From Corynebacterium pseudogenitalium (GTDB lineage Bacteria; Actinomycetota; Actinomycetes; Mycobacteriales; Mycobacteriaceae), in NCBI RefSeq assembly GCF_024453815.1, contig NZ_CP072934.1, positions 124,001 to 188,000 on the forward strand: a stretch of DNA of 64,000 nucleotides, given 5' to 3'. The notes beneath the pieces were generated by a model that worked only from the letters and a program-made list of their open reading frames with translations, made no database searches and had not been told where the DNA came from. The translations under genes were made by a program, and so were the position numbers. Numbering within the stretch: position 1 is the stretch's first letter; each line of letters opens with the position of its first letter. This document shows positions 43,447-51,706 of the stretch, in pieces.

Positions 43447-45465
43447 GTGGCTCTGTACCGGAAATATCGTCCTGCAACGTTTGGTGAGCTGGTTGGGCAA
43501 GACCAGGTGACTGTGCCGTTATCGAACGCTCTCGACAACGGGCGCATCAGCCATGCGTACCTGTTTTCGGGGCCGCGGGGGTGTGGCAAGACGTCCTCGG
43601 CGCGCATCCTGGCGCGCTCGTTGAACTGCGTTGAGGGGCCGACATCCACTCCGTGTGGCAAGTGCGCGTCCTGCGTGTCGCTGGCGCCTGGTGGCACCGG
43701 GAACCTGGACGTGATGGAGCTCGACGCCGCCTCCCACGGCGGTGTCGACGACATGCGTGAGCTGCGCGAACGCGCCATGTTCGCGCCTGCGGAGTCCCGC
43801 TACCGCGTCTTCATCATCGACGAGGCGCACATGATTTCACCCTCCGGCAACAACGCCCTGCTCAAGATTGTGGAGGAGCCGCCAGAGCACCTCATCTTCA
43901 TCTTTGCGACGACCGAGCCGGAGAAGATCCTCGGCACGATTCGCTCGCGTACCCACAACTACCCGTTCCGCCTGCTGACCCCGCAGGCGATGCGCCACCT
44001 GCTGGAAAACATCGTTGCGGAGGAGGGCGCGTTCGTCGACGAGAACGTGTACCCGCTGGTCATCCGCGCTGGCGGCGGTTCGCCGCGCGACACGCTGTCG
44101 GTGTTGGATCAGCTGTTGGCGGGCGCCGGTCCGGACGGCCTGACCTACGAGATGGCGCTGCCGCTGCTCGGGGTCACGGACCTCACGCTTCTCGACGCCG
44201 CCGTCGACTCACTCGCAACCAAGGACGCCGCGGCGATGTTCCACACCATCGACAAGGTGATTGAGTCCGGCCACGAGCCGCGCCGTTTCGCCCTCGACCT
44301 GCTGGACCGGCTGCGTGACCTGCTGCTCATCGTCACCGTGCCGGATGCCTTCGGCGAAGGGCTTGTCGACGCCCCCGTCGACCGCGCCGAAATACTCCGC
44401 GCCGAAGCGCAGCAGTTCCACCCGTCGACGCTGGCGGCGCTCGCGACCGAGGTCAACGATCGGATCGGCGACCTCCGCGGCGCGACGTCCCCGCGCCTGT
44501 TGTTGGAAGTGATGATGGCGCACCTGCTCACGATGGGCGACCGCCCGGCGGTCTCCTCGGCTACCGCAGCTGCACCGGCGCCTGCTGTGCCTGCGCAGGC
44601 GGCCCAGCCTGCCCAGCCGGCCCCGTCGCAGGGTGGGGGAGCCGCGGCCGCTGCGGCTGCTGCGGCCAGGATCGCGGAGCGCCGAAAGGCGCAGAGCGCG
44701 CCAAAGCCTGAGCCCAAGCCCGAGCCTGCAGCGAAGCCTGAGCCCAAGCCCGAGCCGAAGCCTGAACCGAAGCCGGTGCCGCAGCCACCCGCGGAACCCG
44801 CAACGCCACCGAAGCCGGAACCAACCCCGGCACCGAAGCCGACACCAGAACCGGCGCCTGCACCTGCGGAGGACCTCCTCGAGCGCGTGCAGCGTGACTG
44901 GATGAAGCTGCGCCAAGCTGTGGGCAAGCGCAACCAGGTCGCCGAAATCATGCTTGCCGAGGCAAAACCGCTCTCCCTCGACAACGAAGACGGCCAGCCC
45001 ACGCTGCTCATCGGACACAACACGGGTGCCCTCGCGGAGCGCCTCAACGCCGACAACAACAACGCGGACATCGTCGCGGTGTTCTCCGAAGCGCTTGGCA
45101 CCAAGGTGGCCGTGCGCTGTGTGGTGGGCACGAAAGGGGCGAAGGGGGCGTCGAAAAGTGAAGCAACCCCAAAACCCGCAGCGCAGCAGCCCACTGACTG
45201 GCGGGCGATAGCGAAAGCCGCCGGGCAACGCAGCGCGCAACAGGAGCGCCGCGAGCACGAAGAAGTCCCGCCGCCGCCCGAACCATTCCACGAAGACGCC
45301 GGATGGGAACCGCCACCGCCGCCGCCCGAGCCCTACAGCCAAGAGGACGAAGAGCGCGACATGGTCGACCAGGCCGAGGCCGAGTCGGCGACCTTCGACC
45401 GTCGTGACGCCACCGAAGTTGCCATGGACCTGCTTGCCAGCGAACTTGGAGCCAAGCCCTTGTAA
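43447..45465 (+). CDS. dnaX: DNA polymerase III subunits gamma and tau
   Basis: This is the clamp-loader ATPase (672 residues). It shows a Walker A GPRGCGKTSSAR (about 40-51), zinc cysteines in CVEGPTSTPCGKCASC, a Walker B IIDEAH and a sensor 1 region FATTEPEK. The collar domain runs to about residue 365. A low-complexity Ala/Pro/Glu/Lys linker follows (about 370-475, many KPEPKPE units), then the tau-type C-terminal domain. The start is the GTG at 43447 (VALYRKYRPATF). Confidence 0.95.
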   Translation: MALYRKYRPATFGELVGQDQVTVPLSNALDNGRISHAYLFSGPRGCGKTSSARILARSLNCVEGPTSTPCGKCASCVSLAPGGTGNLDVMELDAASHGGVDDMRELRERAMFAPAESRYRVFIIDEAHMISPSGNNALLKIVEEPPEHLIFIFATTEPEKILGTIRSRTHNYPFRLLTPQAMRHLLENIVAEEGAFVDENVYPLVIRAGGGSPRDTLSVLDQLLAGAGPDGLTYEMALPLLGVTDLTLLDAAVDSLATKDAAAMFHTIDKVIESGHEPRRFALDLLDRLRDLLLIVTVPDAFGEGLVDAPVDRAEILRAEAQQFHPSTLAALATEVNDRIGDLRGATSPRLLLEVMMAHLLTMGDRPAVSSATAAAPAPAVPAQAAQPAQPAPSQGGGAAAAAAAAARIAERRKAQSAPKPEPKPEPAAKPEPKPEPKPEPKPVPQPPAEPATPPKPEPTPAPKPTPEPAPAPAEDLLERVQRDWMKLRQAVGKRNQVAEIMLAEAKPLSLDNEDGQPTLLIGHNTGALAERLNADNNNADIVAVFSEALGTKVAVRCVVGTKGAKGASKSEATPKPAAQQPTDWRAIAKAAGQRSAQQERREHEEVPPPPEPFHEDAGWEPPPPPPEPYSQEDEERDMVDQAEAESATFDRRDATEVAMDLLASELGAKPL

Positions 45466-45538
45466 GCATTCAGGAACCACCGGGTACACTGGTGAGCAAA
45501 TTAGACAAAATCACTGACACGAAAGGGTGTTACGCACC

Positions 45539-45916
45539 ATGACCCAGCCAAATATGCCTCAGGACATGCAGGAACTCATCCGCCAGGCAGCCGAGGTGCA
45601 GCAGGCGCTGCAGCAGGCACAGCAGGAGCTGCTCAGCACCACCGTCACCGGCACCGCTGGCGGCGGCCTGGTCACCGTCGTCATGACCGGTGGCGCAGAG
45701 ATCACCGACCTGCAGATCAAGCCGGAGGCTGTTGACGCCGACGACGTCGAGACGCTGCAGGACCTCATCCTCGCCGCATACCGCGACGCCCACAACAAGG
45801 CCGGCGAGCTGGCACAGGAGAAGATCGGCCCACTGACCGGCGGCGCAATGCCACAGGAGGCTCCTGGTGGTCAGCAGCCTGCACCTGGTGAGATTCCGTT
45901 CGGCGGCATCATCTAA
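45539..45916 (+). CDS. ybaB: YbaB/EbfC nucleoid-associated protein
   Basis: This 125-residue dimeric DNA-binding protein of the YbaB/EbfC family is coiled-coil-like at the N terminus (MQELIRQAAEVQQALQQAQQEL), then has the conserved GGGLVTVVMTGGAEITDLQIKPEAVD beta-sheet. The Gly/Pro/Gln-rich tail is typical for actinobacteria. It lies between dnaX and recR, the conserved bacterial order. The ATG at 45539 has GAAAGGG upstream. Confidence 0.93.
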   Translation: MTQPNMPQDMQELIRQAAEVQQALQQAQQELLSTTVTGTAGGGLVTVVMTGGAEITDLQIKPEAVDADDVETLQDLILAAYRDAHNKAGELAQEKIGPLTGGAMPQEAPGGQQPAPGEIPFGGII

Positions 45917-45930
45917 ACCCACCCGCTTGA

Positions 45931-45957
45931 ACGCCTGGCACTTCGCCAGGCGTTTTG
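45931..45957 (+). terminator. Hairpin with T-run between ybaB and recR
   Basis: ACGCCTGGC and GCCAGGCGT form a 9-bp stem followed by TTTTGTGTT. It should reduce read-through into recR. Confidence 0.8.
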
Positions 45958-45974
45958 TGTTGTAAAGGACCCCC

Positions 45975-46601
45975 ATGTTCGAAGGACCGCTCCAAGACCT
46001 TATCGACGAGCTCTCGCGCCTCCCCGGCGTCGGACCCAAGTCTGCGCAACGGATCGCCTTCCACCTCCTCCAAACCGAGCCCGAAGATATCGACCGACTC
46101 CGCGCCGCCCTCGCCGGCGTCCGCGACGGCGTGACGTTCTGCCGCATCTGCAACAACGTCTCCCGCGAAGCGGTCTGCCGCATCTGCGCCGACTCCGGCC
46201 GCAAAAAAGACCTCATCTGCGTCGTCGAAGACGCCAAAGATATCCAGGTCATCGAGCGGACCGGTGAGTTCAACGGCCGCTACCACGTGCTCGGTGGGGC
46301 ACTGGACCCACTTGCGAACGTGGGCCCCAAGGACCTCGCCGTCACGCCCCTGCTGAAGCGCATCGGCGGCGTCCTTCCCGACCTCGACGGCGACGACGCC
46401 CCCCAAATCACCGAAGTCATCCTCGCCACCGACCCCGACACCGAAGGCGAAGCCACCGCCTCCTACCTGGCCCGCCTGCTCAAGGACTTCCCAGATCTGA
46501 CCGTCTCCCGCCTGGCCTCCGGCATGCCGCTCGGCGGCGACCTCGAGTTCGTCGACGAGCTCACCCTCTCCCGCGCGCTCTCCGGGCGGCTCACGTTGTA
46601 G
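45975..46601 (+). CDS. recR: Recombination protein RecR
   Basis: This 208-residue DNA repair protein forms a ring-shaped clamp and works with RecF and RecO. It shows the helix-hairpin-helix ([17 protein letters not shown]), an intact zinc motif (CRICNN...CRICAD), and a Toprim domain beginning VVEDAKDI with the conserved [16 protein letters not shown]. The length is normal. The foreign tet(W) unit lies directly downstream. Confidence 0.95.
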   Translation: MFEGPLQDLIDELSRLPGVGPKSAQRIAFHLLQTEPEDIDRLRAALAGVRDGVTFCRICNNVSREAVCRICADSGRKKDLICVVEDAKDIQVIERTGEFNGRYHVLGGALDPLANVGPKDLAVTPLLKRIGGVLPDLDGDDAPQITEVILATDPDTEGEATASYLARLLKDFPDLTVSRLASGMPLGGDLEFVDELTLSRALSGRLTL

Positions 46602-46610
46602 GAGGTGCTG

Positions 46611-46646
46611 TGCACCAAATTCCCTCACTGACCCTAGGTGGCAGGC
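46611..46646. repeat. Palindromic repeat type B, left half split by the tet(W) insertion
   Basis: The arm TGCACCAAATTCCCTCA is followed by the first copy of the 16-bp direct repeat. Its other half is at 49551-49616. Confidence 0.82.
46631..46646 (+). repeat. 16-bp direct repeat, left copy, at tet(W) unit boundary
   Basis: ACCCTAGGTGGCAGGC is present here and again, identically, at 49551-49566. The bases beyond each copy differ. Confidence 0.9.
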
Positions 46647-46682
46647 TGGTTGTGGGCCAGAACCCGAAGGAGGTCCGCACCC

Positions 46683-46961
46683 ATGTCCCCACACGATATT
46701 CCCCCGCTGATCCCCAAGCCACCAGAGAAGGATTGGGCCGATTACAACACCAACCCCGACCCCGGCAGGACTCGTAAACGTCGGCGTGCAAGCATGCTTT
46801 CTGCACGCGATGTGCTGGCGTTGCCGACTGTCACCCTTGCACCCGGTGCCACGCTTTCCGATAGTGAGTTGGTCATGCCGGATGCTGCGGCAGTCGTGTT
46901 TATCCCCAACACTGAATGCTCATGTACGGTAAAGAAGCAAGCAACCGAAAACAATAGATAG
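46683..46961 (+). CDS. Small ORF with chimeric 3' end inside the tet(W) unit (92 aa)
   Basis: The frame starts MSPHDIPPLIPKPPEKDWADY and has a good ribosome binding site (GAAGGAGG, about ten bases before the ATG). The first 80 or so codons are GC-rich and read like a real actinobacterial protein (TRKRRRASMLSARDVLALP, then PNTECSC). The last codons (KKQATENNR) lie in AT-rich DNA of a different style, so the gene appears truncated at about 46920 and fused to foreign sequence. I do not recognise the family. It may be a leftover of the carrier element. Confidence 0.5.
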   Translation: MSPHDIPPLIPKPPEKDWADYNTNPDPGRTRKRRRASMLSARDVLALPTVTLAPGATLSDSELVMPDAAAVVFIPNTECSCTVKKQATENNR

Positions 46962-47473
46962 ACCGCCAGCACTACACTATTCCGAACCAAAGACCAAAAG
47001 ATAAGCATTTTGAGAAAATCTAAACTTTTGGATTTTCCTACAATGCCGACTACGGCGGAATCCCTCCCACTCCTTATATATTTCTTTCTGTATACATTGA
47101 ATTTGTATTTAGTAAAATGCAGACAACACCACGGATCGGCTTTTGGCTGGACAATTCCAACCAAACACCGCAGCAGACAGTAGAAACCATTCTGAACGTT
47201 AGGAAGCCGGTATGATTGTTACATATAAGGGGAAGAAAAATTTCTTTTAGATACTTGTTTTCCTAAAACTGATGTGATATAATAATTCAATTCCAGAAAA
47301 GGAGTAAAAAATATGCGGCAAGGTATTCTTAAATAAAACTATAATCAAATAGTGGGAACAAAGGATTATGATAGTCCCTTTTGTAGGGGCTTAGTTTTTT
47401 GTACCCAATTTAAGAATACTTTTGCCTTATCAATTTTGACATATCCCCAAAAACAGCACTCACAAACAGGTGT
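46962..47473. other. AT-rich noncoding block upstream of tet(W)
   Basis: The base composition differs strongly from all other parts of the window and looks like low-GC Gram-positive DNA. No gene is visible. The right side holds the tet(W) promoter and leader. Confidence 0.7.
47255..47283 (+). promoter_or_regulatory. Promoter of tet(W)
   Basis: TTGTTT (47255-47260) and TATAAT (47278-47283) are separated by 17 bases, about 300 bases upstream of tet(W). A TTGACA at 47436 has no well-placed -10 box. Confidence 0.65.
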
Positions 47474-47518
47474 ATGCTGTATATGTGTATGTCCGCAAAT
47501 TATCATCCCCAGTGGTAA
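47474..47518 (+). CDS. tet(W) leader peptide (14 aa)
   Basis: The frame encodes MLYMCMSANYHPQW and stops. It overlaps the left arm of the attenuator hairpin, as in the leader regions of tet(M)/tet(W) genes. Ribosome slowing on this frame is thought to let transcription pass into the resistance gene when tetracycline is present. Confidence 0.8.
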   Translation: MLYMCMSANYHPQW

Positions 47519-47544
47519 AAGTATTTTACTGCTGGGGATTTTTA
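47505..47544 (+). terminator. Transcription attenuator of tet(W)
   Basis: ATCCCCAGTGGTAAAA (47505-47520) pairs with TTTTACTGCTGGGGAT (47524-47539), followed by TTTTT. A second small hairpin (TGCCC/GGGCA) follows directly. Confidence 0.85.
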
Positions 47545-47577
47545 TGCCCTTCGGGGCAGTAAAGGGAGGACAATCAC

Positions 47578-49497
47578 ATGAAAATAATCAATATTGGAAT
47601 TCTTGCCCATGTAGACGCTGGAAAGACGACCTTGACGGAGAGCCTGCTATATGCCAGCGGAGCCATTTCAGAACCGGGGAGCGTCGAAAAAGGGACAACG
47701 AGGACGGACACCATGTTTTTGGAGCGGCAGCGTGGGATTACCATTCAAGCGGCAGTCACTTCCTTCCAGTGGCACAGATGTAAAGTCAACATTGTGGATA
47801 CGCCCGGCCACATGGATTTTTTGGCGGAGGTGTACCGCTCTTTGGCTGTTTTAGATGGGGCCATCTTGGTGATCTCCGCTAAAGATGGCGTGCAGGCCCA
47901 GACCCGTATTCTGTTCCATGCCCTGCGGAAAATGAACATTCCCACCGTTATCTTTATCAACAAGATCGACCAGGCTGGCGTTGATTTGCAGAGCGTGGTT
48001 CAGTCTGTTCGGGATAAGCTCTCCGCCGATATTATCATCAAGCAGACGGTGTCGCTGTCCCCGGAAATAGTCCTGGAGGAAAATACCGACATAGAAGCAT
48101 GGGATGCGGTCATCGAAAATAACGATAAATTATTGGAAAAGTATATCGCAGGAGAACCAATCAGCCGGGAAAAACTTGTGCGGGAGGAACAGCGGCGGGT
48201 TCAAGACGCCTCCCTGTTCCCGGTCTATTATGGCAGCGCCAAAAAGGGCCTTGGCATTCAACCGTTGATGGATGCGGTGACAGGGCTGTTCCAACCGATT
48301 GGGGAACAGGGGAGCGCCGCCCTATGCGGCAGCGTTTTCAAGGTGGAGTATACAGATTGCGGCCAGCGGCGTGTCTATCTACGGCTATACAGCGGAACGC
48401 TGCGCCTGCGGGATACGGTGGCCCTGGCCGGGAGAGAAAAGCTGAAAATCACAGAGATGCGTATTCCATCCAAAGGGGAAATTGTTCGGACAGACACCGC
48501 TTATCCGGGTGAAATTGTTATCCTTCCCAGCGACAGCGTGAGGTTAAACGATGTATTAGGGGACCCAACCCGGCTCCCTCGTAAAAGGTGGCGTGAGGAC
48601 CCCCTCCCCATGCTGCGGACGTCGATTGCGCCGAAAACGGCAGCGCAAAGAGAACGGCTGCTGGACGCTCTTACGCAACTTGCGGATACTGACCCGCTTT
48701 TGCGCTGCGAGGTGGATTCCATCACCCATGAGATCATTCTTTCTTTTTTGGGCCGGGTGCAGTTGGAGGTTGTTTCCGCTTTGCTGTCGGAAAAATACAA
48801 GCTTGAAACAGTGGTAAAGGAACCCACCGTCATTTATATGGAGCGGCCGCTCAAAGCAGCCAGCCACACCATCCATATCGAGGTGCCGCCCAACCCGTTT
48901 TGGGCATCCATCGGACTGTCTGTTACACCACTCCCGCTTGGCTCCGGTGTACAATACGAGAGCCGGGTTTCGCTGGGATACTTGAACCAGAGTTTTCAAA
49001 ACGCTGTCAGGGATGGTATCCGTTACGGGCTGGAGCAGGGCTTGTTCGGCTGGAACGTAACGGACTGTAAGATTTGCTTTGAATACGGGCTTTATTACAG
49101 TCCGGTCAGCACGCCGGCGGACTTCCGCTCATTGGCCCCGATTGTATTGGAACAGGCATTGAAGGAATCAGGGACGCAACTGCTGGAACCTTATCTCTCC
49201 TTCACCCTCTATGCGCCCCGGGAATATCTTTCCAGGGCTTATCATGATGCACCGAAATACTGTGCCACCATCGAAACGGTCCAGGTAAAAAAGGATGAAG
49301 TTGTCTTTACTGGCGAGATTCCCGCCCGCTGTATACAGGCATACCGTACTGATCTGGCCTTTTACACCAACGGGCAGAGCGTATGCCTTACAGAACTGAA
49401 AGGGTATCAGGCCGCTGTCGGCAAGCCAGTCATCCAGCCCCGCCGTCCAAACAGCCGCCTGGACAAGGTGCGCTATATGTTTCAGAAGATAATGTAA
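47578..49497 (+). CDS. tet(W): Tetracycline resistance ribosomal protection protein Tet(W)
   Basis: This 639-residue GTPase related to EF-G, the usual length for Tet(W), releases tetracycline from the ribosome. The N-terminal G domain shows [24 protein letters not shown] and NKIDQAG. The EF-G-like domains follow, with the C-terminal part ([15 protein letters not shown]) that reaches the decoding centre. A GGGAGG ribosome binding site precedes the ATG. Composition differs from the host genes, which supports transfer from low-GC Gram-positive bacteria. The frame is intact and the control region complete, so the gene is predicted to be functional. I assign Tet(W) rather than Tet(M) or Tet(O) from memory of the N-terminal sequence and length. 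Confidence 0.95.
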   Translation: MKIINIGILAHVDAGKTTLTESLLYASGAISEPGSVEKGTTRTDTMFLERQRGITIQAAVTSFQWHRCKVNIVDTPGHMDFLAEVYRSLAVLDGAILVISAKDGVQAQTRILFHALRKMNIPTVIFINKIDQAGVDLQSVVQSVRDKLSADIIIKQTVSLSPEIVLEENTDIEAWDAVIENNDKLLEKYIAGEPISREKLVREEQRRVQDASLFPVYYGSAKKGLGIQPLMDAVTGLFQPIGEQGSAALCGSVFKVEYTDCGQRRVYLRLYSGTLRLRDTVALAGREKLKITEMRIPSKGEIVRTDTAYPGEIVILPSDSVRLNDVLGDPTRLPRKRWREDPLPMLRTSIAPKTAAQRERLLDALTQLADTDPLLRCEVDSITHEIILSFLGRVQLEVVSALLSEKYKLETVVKEPTVIYMERPLKAASHTIHIEVPPNPFWASIGLSVTPLPLGSGVQYESRVSLGYLNQSFQNAVRDGIRYGLEQGLFGWNVTDCKICFEYGLYYSPVSTPADFRSLAPIVLEQALKESGTQLLEPYLSFTLYAPREYLSRAYHDAPKYCATIETVQVKKDEVVFTGEIPARCIQAYRTDLAFYTNGQSVCLTELKGYQAAVGKPVIQPRRPNSRLDKVRYMFQKIM

Positions 49498-49550
49498 CGT
49501 CTTGCGCAATGCAAGCGTTCATTGCTGGCTATTGCGAAATATCATTGATA

Positions 49551-49616
49551 ACCCTAGGTGGCAGGCGCTGAGGCGTTTCCCCAGGTCGCGAAAATCCAAT
49601 GAGGGAATTTGGTGTC
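49551..49616. repeat. Palindromic repeat type B, right half split by the tet(W) insertion (includes 16-bp direct repeat)
   Basis: It begins with ACCCTAGGTGGCAGGC (49551-49566). The box GCGTTTCCCCAGGTCGCG and the arm TGAGGGAATTTGGTGTC follow. Joined to 46611-46630, it rebuilds a complete element. Confidence 0.85.
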
Positions 49617-49631
49617 ACCCCAACCGGGCCG

Positions 49632-49710
49632 AGTGCCAAAGGACGCAACCGCTTATTTGCGACCTGGGCTTTTCCCGAGTTCCTCGGAACGAATTGCGTC
49701 CTTTGGCACT
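49632..49710. repeat. Palindromic repeat type A, copy 5
   Basis: The arms AGTGCCAAAGGACGCAA and TTGCGTCCTTTGGCACT are exact complements over 17 bases. The interior box is GCGACCTGGGCTTTT. Confidence 0.92.
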
Positions 49711-49734
49711 GGCTCCTAGAGCGCTAGCGGCAAC

Positions 49735-50445
49735 CTACCTGAGGCGCTCCTTGCGCAGCTGGTCCACCTCGGGCAACGCGAGTGGGGTGAGTTCCTGGGC
49801 GTGGATGCCGAGGGCGCGGGCGAGGAGGAGGTCGGCAAGTTCGGGGTTGCGGGCCAGGGCGGGGCCGTGCATGTAGGTGGCGATGACACTGCCCTGCACA
49901 ACGCCCTCAACGCCAGCCCGAGAACCGTTGTTGCCCACGCCGCGTTTCACCTGGCCGAGTGGGGAGGCGTCGGGGCCGAGGGTGGTGCCGCCCATGTGGT
50001 TTTCGAATCCGGTGAGGGGGGCGGAGAGGCCGTCGAGAAGTGGGTGGGATTGGACTTCCCCGATGGCGCGCTCCGACATGGGGGAGGTGCGGACGTCGAG
50101 GACGCCGATGCCGGCGACTTCCTCGCCGTGGGCGGTGAAGCTGTGGCCGAGGACCTGCATGCCGGCGCAGACGGCGAAGACGGGGCGGCCGGCGTCGATG
50201 GCGCGCTGCAGGCCGGGGGATGCTTGCAGGCGGGAGGCCGCAATGATTTGGGCGGAGTCCTCGCCGCCGCCGAGGGTGTAGATGTCGCAGTCGGAGGGGA
50301 TGTCCTCGGTGAGGGGGATGGGTCGGATGTGGGTGTCGATGCCTCGCATGCGGGCGCGTTGGCGCAGGACGAGTGCGTTGCCGTCGTCGCCGTAGGTGCC
50401 GAGTACGTCGGGCAGCAGCAGGCCGATGGTCAAAGTGTTAGTCAC
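49735..50445 (-). CDS. gatD: Lipid II isoglutaminyl synthase, glutaminase subunit GatD
   Basis: This 236-residue class I (CobQ/CobB-like) glutamine amidotransferase supplies ammonia to MurT for amidation of the D-glutamate in lipid II. It has the nucleophile Cys in PVFAVCAGMQVLG and the active-site His in ATYMHGP. The phrase YTLGGGEDSAQI near residue 58 is typical for GatD. The gene starts inside the end of murT (8-base overlap), so the subunits are made together. Confidence 0.92.
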   Translation of the reverse strand: MTNTLTIGLLLPDVLGTYGDDGNALVLRQRARMRGIDTHIRPIPLTEDIPSDCDIYTLGGGEDSAQIIAASRLQASPGLQRAIDAGRPVFAVCAGMQVLGHSFTAHGEEVAGIGVLDVRTSPMSERAIGEVQSHPLLDGLSAPLTGFENHMGGTTLGPDASPLGQVKRGVGNNGSRAGVEGVVQGSVIATYMHGPALARNPELADLLLARALGIHAQELTPLALPEVDQLRKERLR

Positions 50446-51697
50446 GGTCCAGCTCCTTGTGTAGGTCCTTTTTGAGGTCGCGGAAGGCGGTGTAGTTGGC
50501 CAGCACTTCGACGCGGCCGGGTGGGCAGGCGCGGATGGCGTCGACGCAGTTGTGGATCAGTTCGTGTTCGATGTCGGCGTAGAGCAGGCGCACGGCGAGG
50601 TCGGTGCCGCGTTCGCCGGCGGCTTTGACGGCGATGCCGTGGAAGTCTTCGAACTTGACGTCCCAGAGCCAGGAGAGGTCTTCGCCGTCGGCGACTTGGC
50701 CGTTGACGGCGATGACGAGGCCGTCGGCGGTGCGGTCCACCATGGAGAGGGCCTCTTGCCAGCCTGCCGGGTTCTTGGCCAGCAGGAGGCGGACTTCGTG
50801 GTCGCCGAAGTGGATGGTGGAGTAGCGCCCGGCGACGTCTTGGACGTCGGCGACGGCGGCGAGCGCGGAGGCGAGTGGTACACCGAAGACGTCGACGGCG
50901 CAGGCTACGGCCTGTGCGGCGTTGCCGCGGTTGGCCCGCCCGGGTAGCGCCAGGTCAAGCGTGACGACGCCCCCATCCGGGCAGCGCAGGCCGTCGTCGG
51001 TGACGGCGTAGGTGGGGGTAGGGCGTCGAAACTCGGAGCCATCGGGGAGGGGCTCGACGGCGTACCAGTCGTCCTCGGTGCGTACGACGTGGCCGCCGCT
51101 GCGGGGGTTGGTGACGGAGTCTCCGAGCCAGCCGGCGCCCGCGGAAACCCAGATGACGTTGGGGTGGTCCCAGGCGACGGAGGTCATCAGCACGTCGTCG
51201 CAGTTAGCGATGACAGTGGCCTCCGGGTGGGCGTTGACGGCGCCGCGGAGGGCGCGCTCGATCTTGTTGATCTCACCGACGCGGTCCAGCTGGTCGCGCG
51301 ACAGGTTGAGCAGCACGAACGCCTTCGGCTGCAGCCGGTCGGCGATGTGGGGGACGTGCAGCTCGTCGACCTCGAGCGCGATCGTGGAGGCGTCCTTGCC
51401 CGCCATGAGCGCGGAGATGATGCCGGCGTCCATGTTGTCGCCGCCGTCGTTGGTGGCCACGGTCCTGGTGGAGCGCAGCGCCGCCACCAGCATCTTTGTG
51501 GTGGTGGACTTGCCGTTCGTGCCCGTCACCAGCACGGCCGGGCGCCCCTTGGACAGGCCTGCCATGATGTTCGGGTCGATCGCGTTGGCAACGAGCCCGC
51601 CGATCATGCCGCCGGCGCCGCGGCCGGTGGCGCGCGACGCGAACGTGGCGGCCTTCGCGGCGGCCAGCGCAACAGAGGTACGCAGTTGTGAGAGCAT
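50438..51697 (-). CDS. murT: Lipid II isoglutaminyl synthase, MurT subunit, without zinc-ribbon cysteines
   Basis: This Mur-ligase-like subunit (419 residues) activates the second residue of the lipid II stem peptide with ATP and amidates it using ammonia from GatD. The P-loop is VTGTNGKSTTTKML (about 57-70), with the central ligase phrases NLSRDQLDRVGEI and LPGRANRGNAAQA. The family normally has a four-cysteine zinc ribbon inserted between them. Here the same segment (196-226) reads TNPRSG and then WYAVEPLPDGSEFRRP, with no cysteine at the ligand positions. The start is the ATG at 51697. Confidence 0.92.
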   Translation of the reverse strand: MLSQLRTSVALAAAKAATFASRATGRGAGGMIGGLVANAIDPNIMAGLSKGRPAVLVTGTNGKSTTTKMLVAALRSTRTVATNDGGDNMDAGIISALMAGKDASTIALEVDELHVPHIADRLQPKAFVLLNLSRDQLDRVGEINKIERALRGAVNAHPEATVIANCDDVLMTSVAWDHPNVIWVSAGAGWLGDSVTNPRSGGHVVRTEDDWYAVEPLPDGSEFRRPTPTYAVTDDGLRCPDGGVVTLDLALPGRANRGNAAQAVACAVDVFGVPLASALAAVADVQDVAGRYSTIHFGDHEVRLLLAKNPAGWQEALSMVDRTADGLVIAVNGQVADGEDLSWLWDVKFEDFHGIAVKAAGERGTDLAVRLLYADIEHELIHNCVDAIRACPPGRVEVLANYTAFRDLKKDLHKELDRD

Positions 51698-51706
51698 GCC
51701 TCTACG

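Larger units (their letters stand above)
46647..49566 (+). mobile_element. Integrated tet(W) unit of about 2.9 kb without recombinase genes
   Basis: This segment includes one copy of the 16-bp direct repeat (the right copy). It contains a small GC-rich partial gene (46683-46961), an AT-rich block unlike the rest of the window, and tet(W) with its complete control region. No transposase, integrase, relaxase or terminal inverted repeat is visible. Removing the segment and one repeat copy restores a type B palindromic repeat, which shows the ancestral site was intact. Mobilisation must have depended on enzymes encoded elsewhere, or on homologous recombination. Confidence 0.8.
49498..49734. other. 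Gap between tet(W) and gatD
   Basis: This gap contains the right boundary of the tet(W) unit, the right half of the split type B repeat, and one type A repeat. No gene is visible. Confidence 0.75.

Noticed and set aside
43447..45465. Programmed frameshift in dnaX to make gamma
   Set aside because: I saw no A-rich slippery sequence with a following stem at the expected place; a single long product is assumed.
46683..46961. Reading the small gene in the tet(W) unit as a mobilisation or integrase gene
   Set aside because: No catalytic motif of recombinases or relaxases is visible in its 92 residues.
47352..47783. 143-residue frame overlapping the tet(W) leader and start
   Set aside because: It runs through the promoter, attenuator and tet(W) 5' end in another frame; the leader peptide and tet(W) explain the region.
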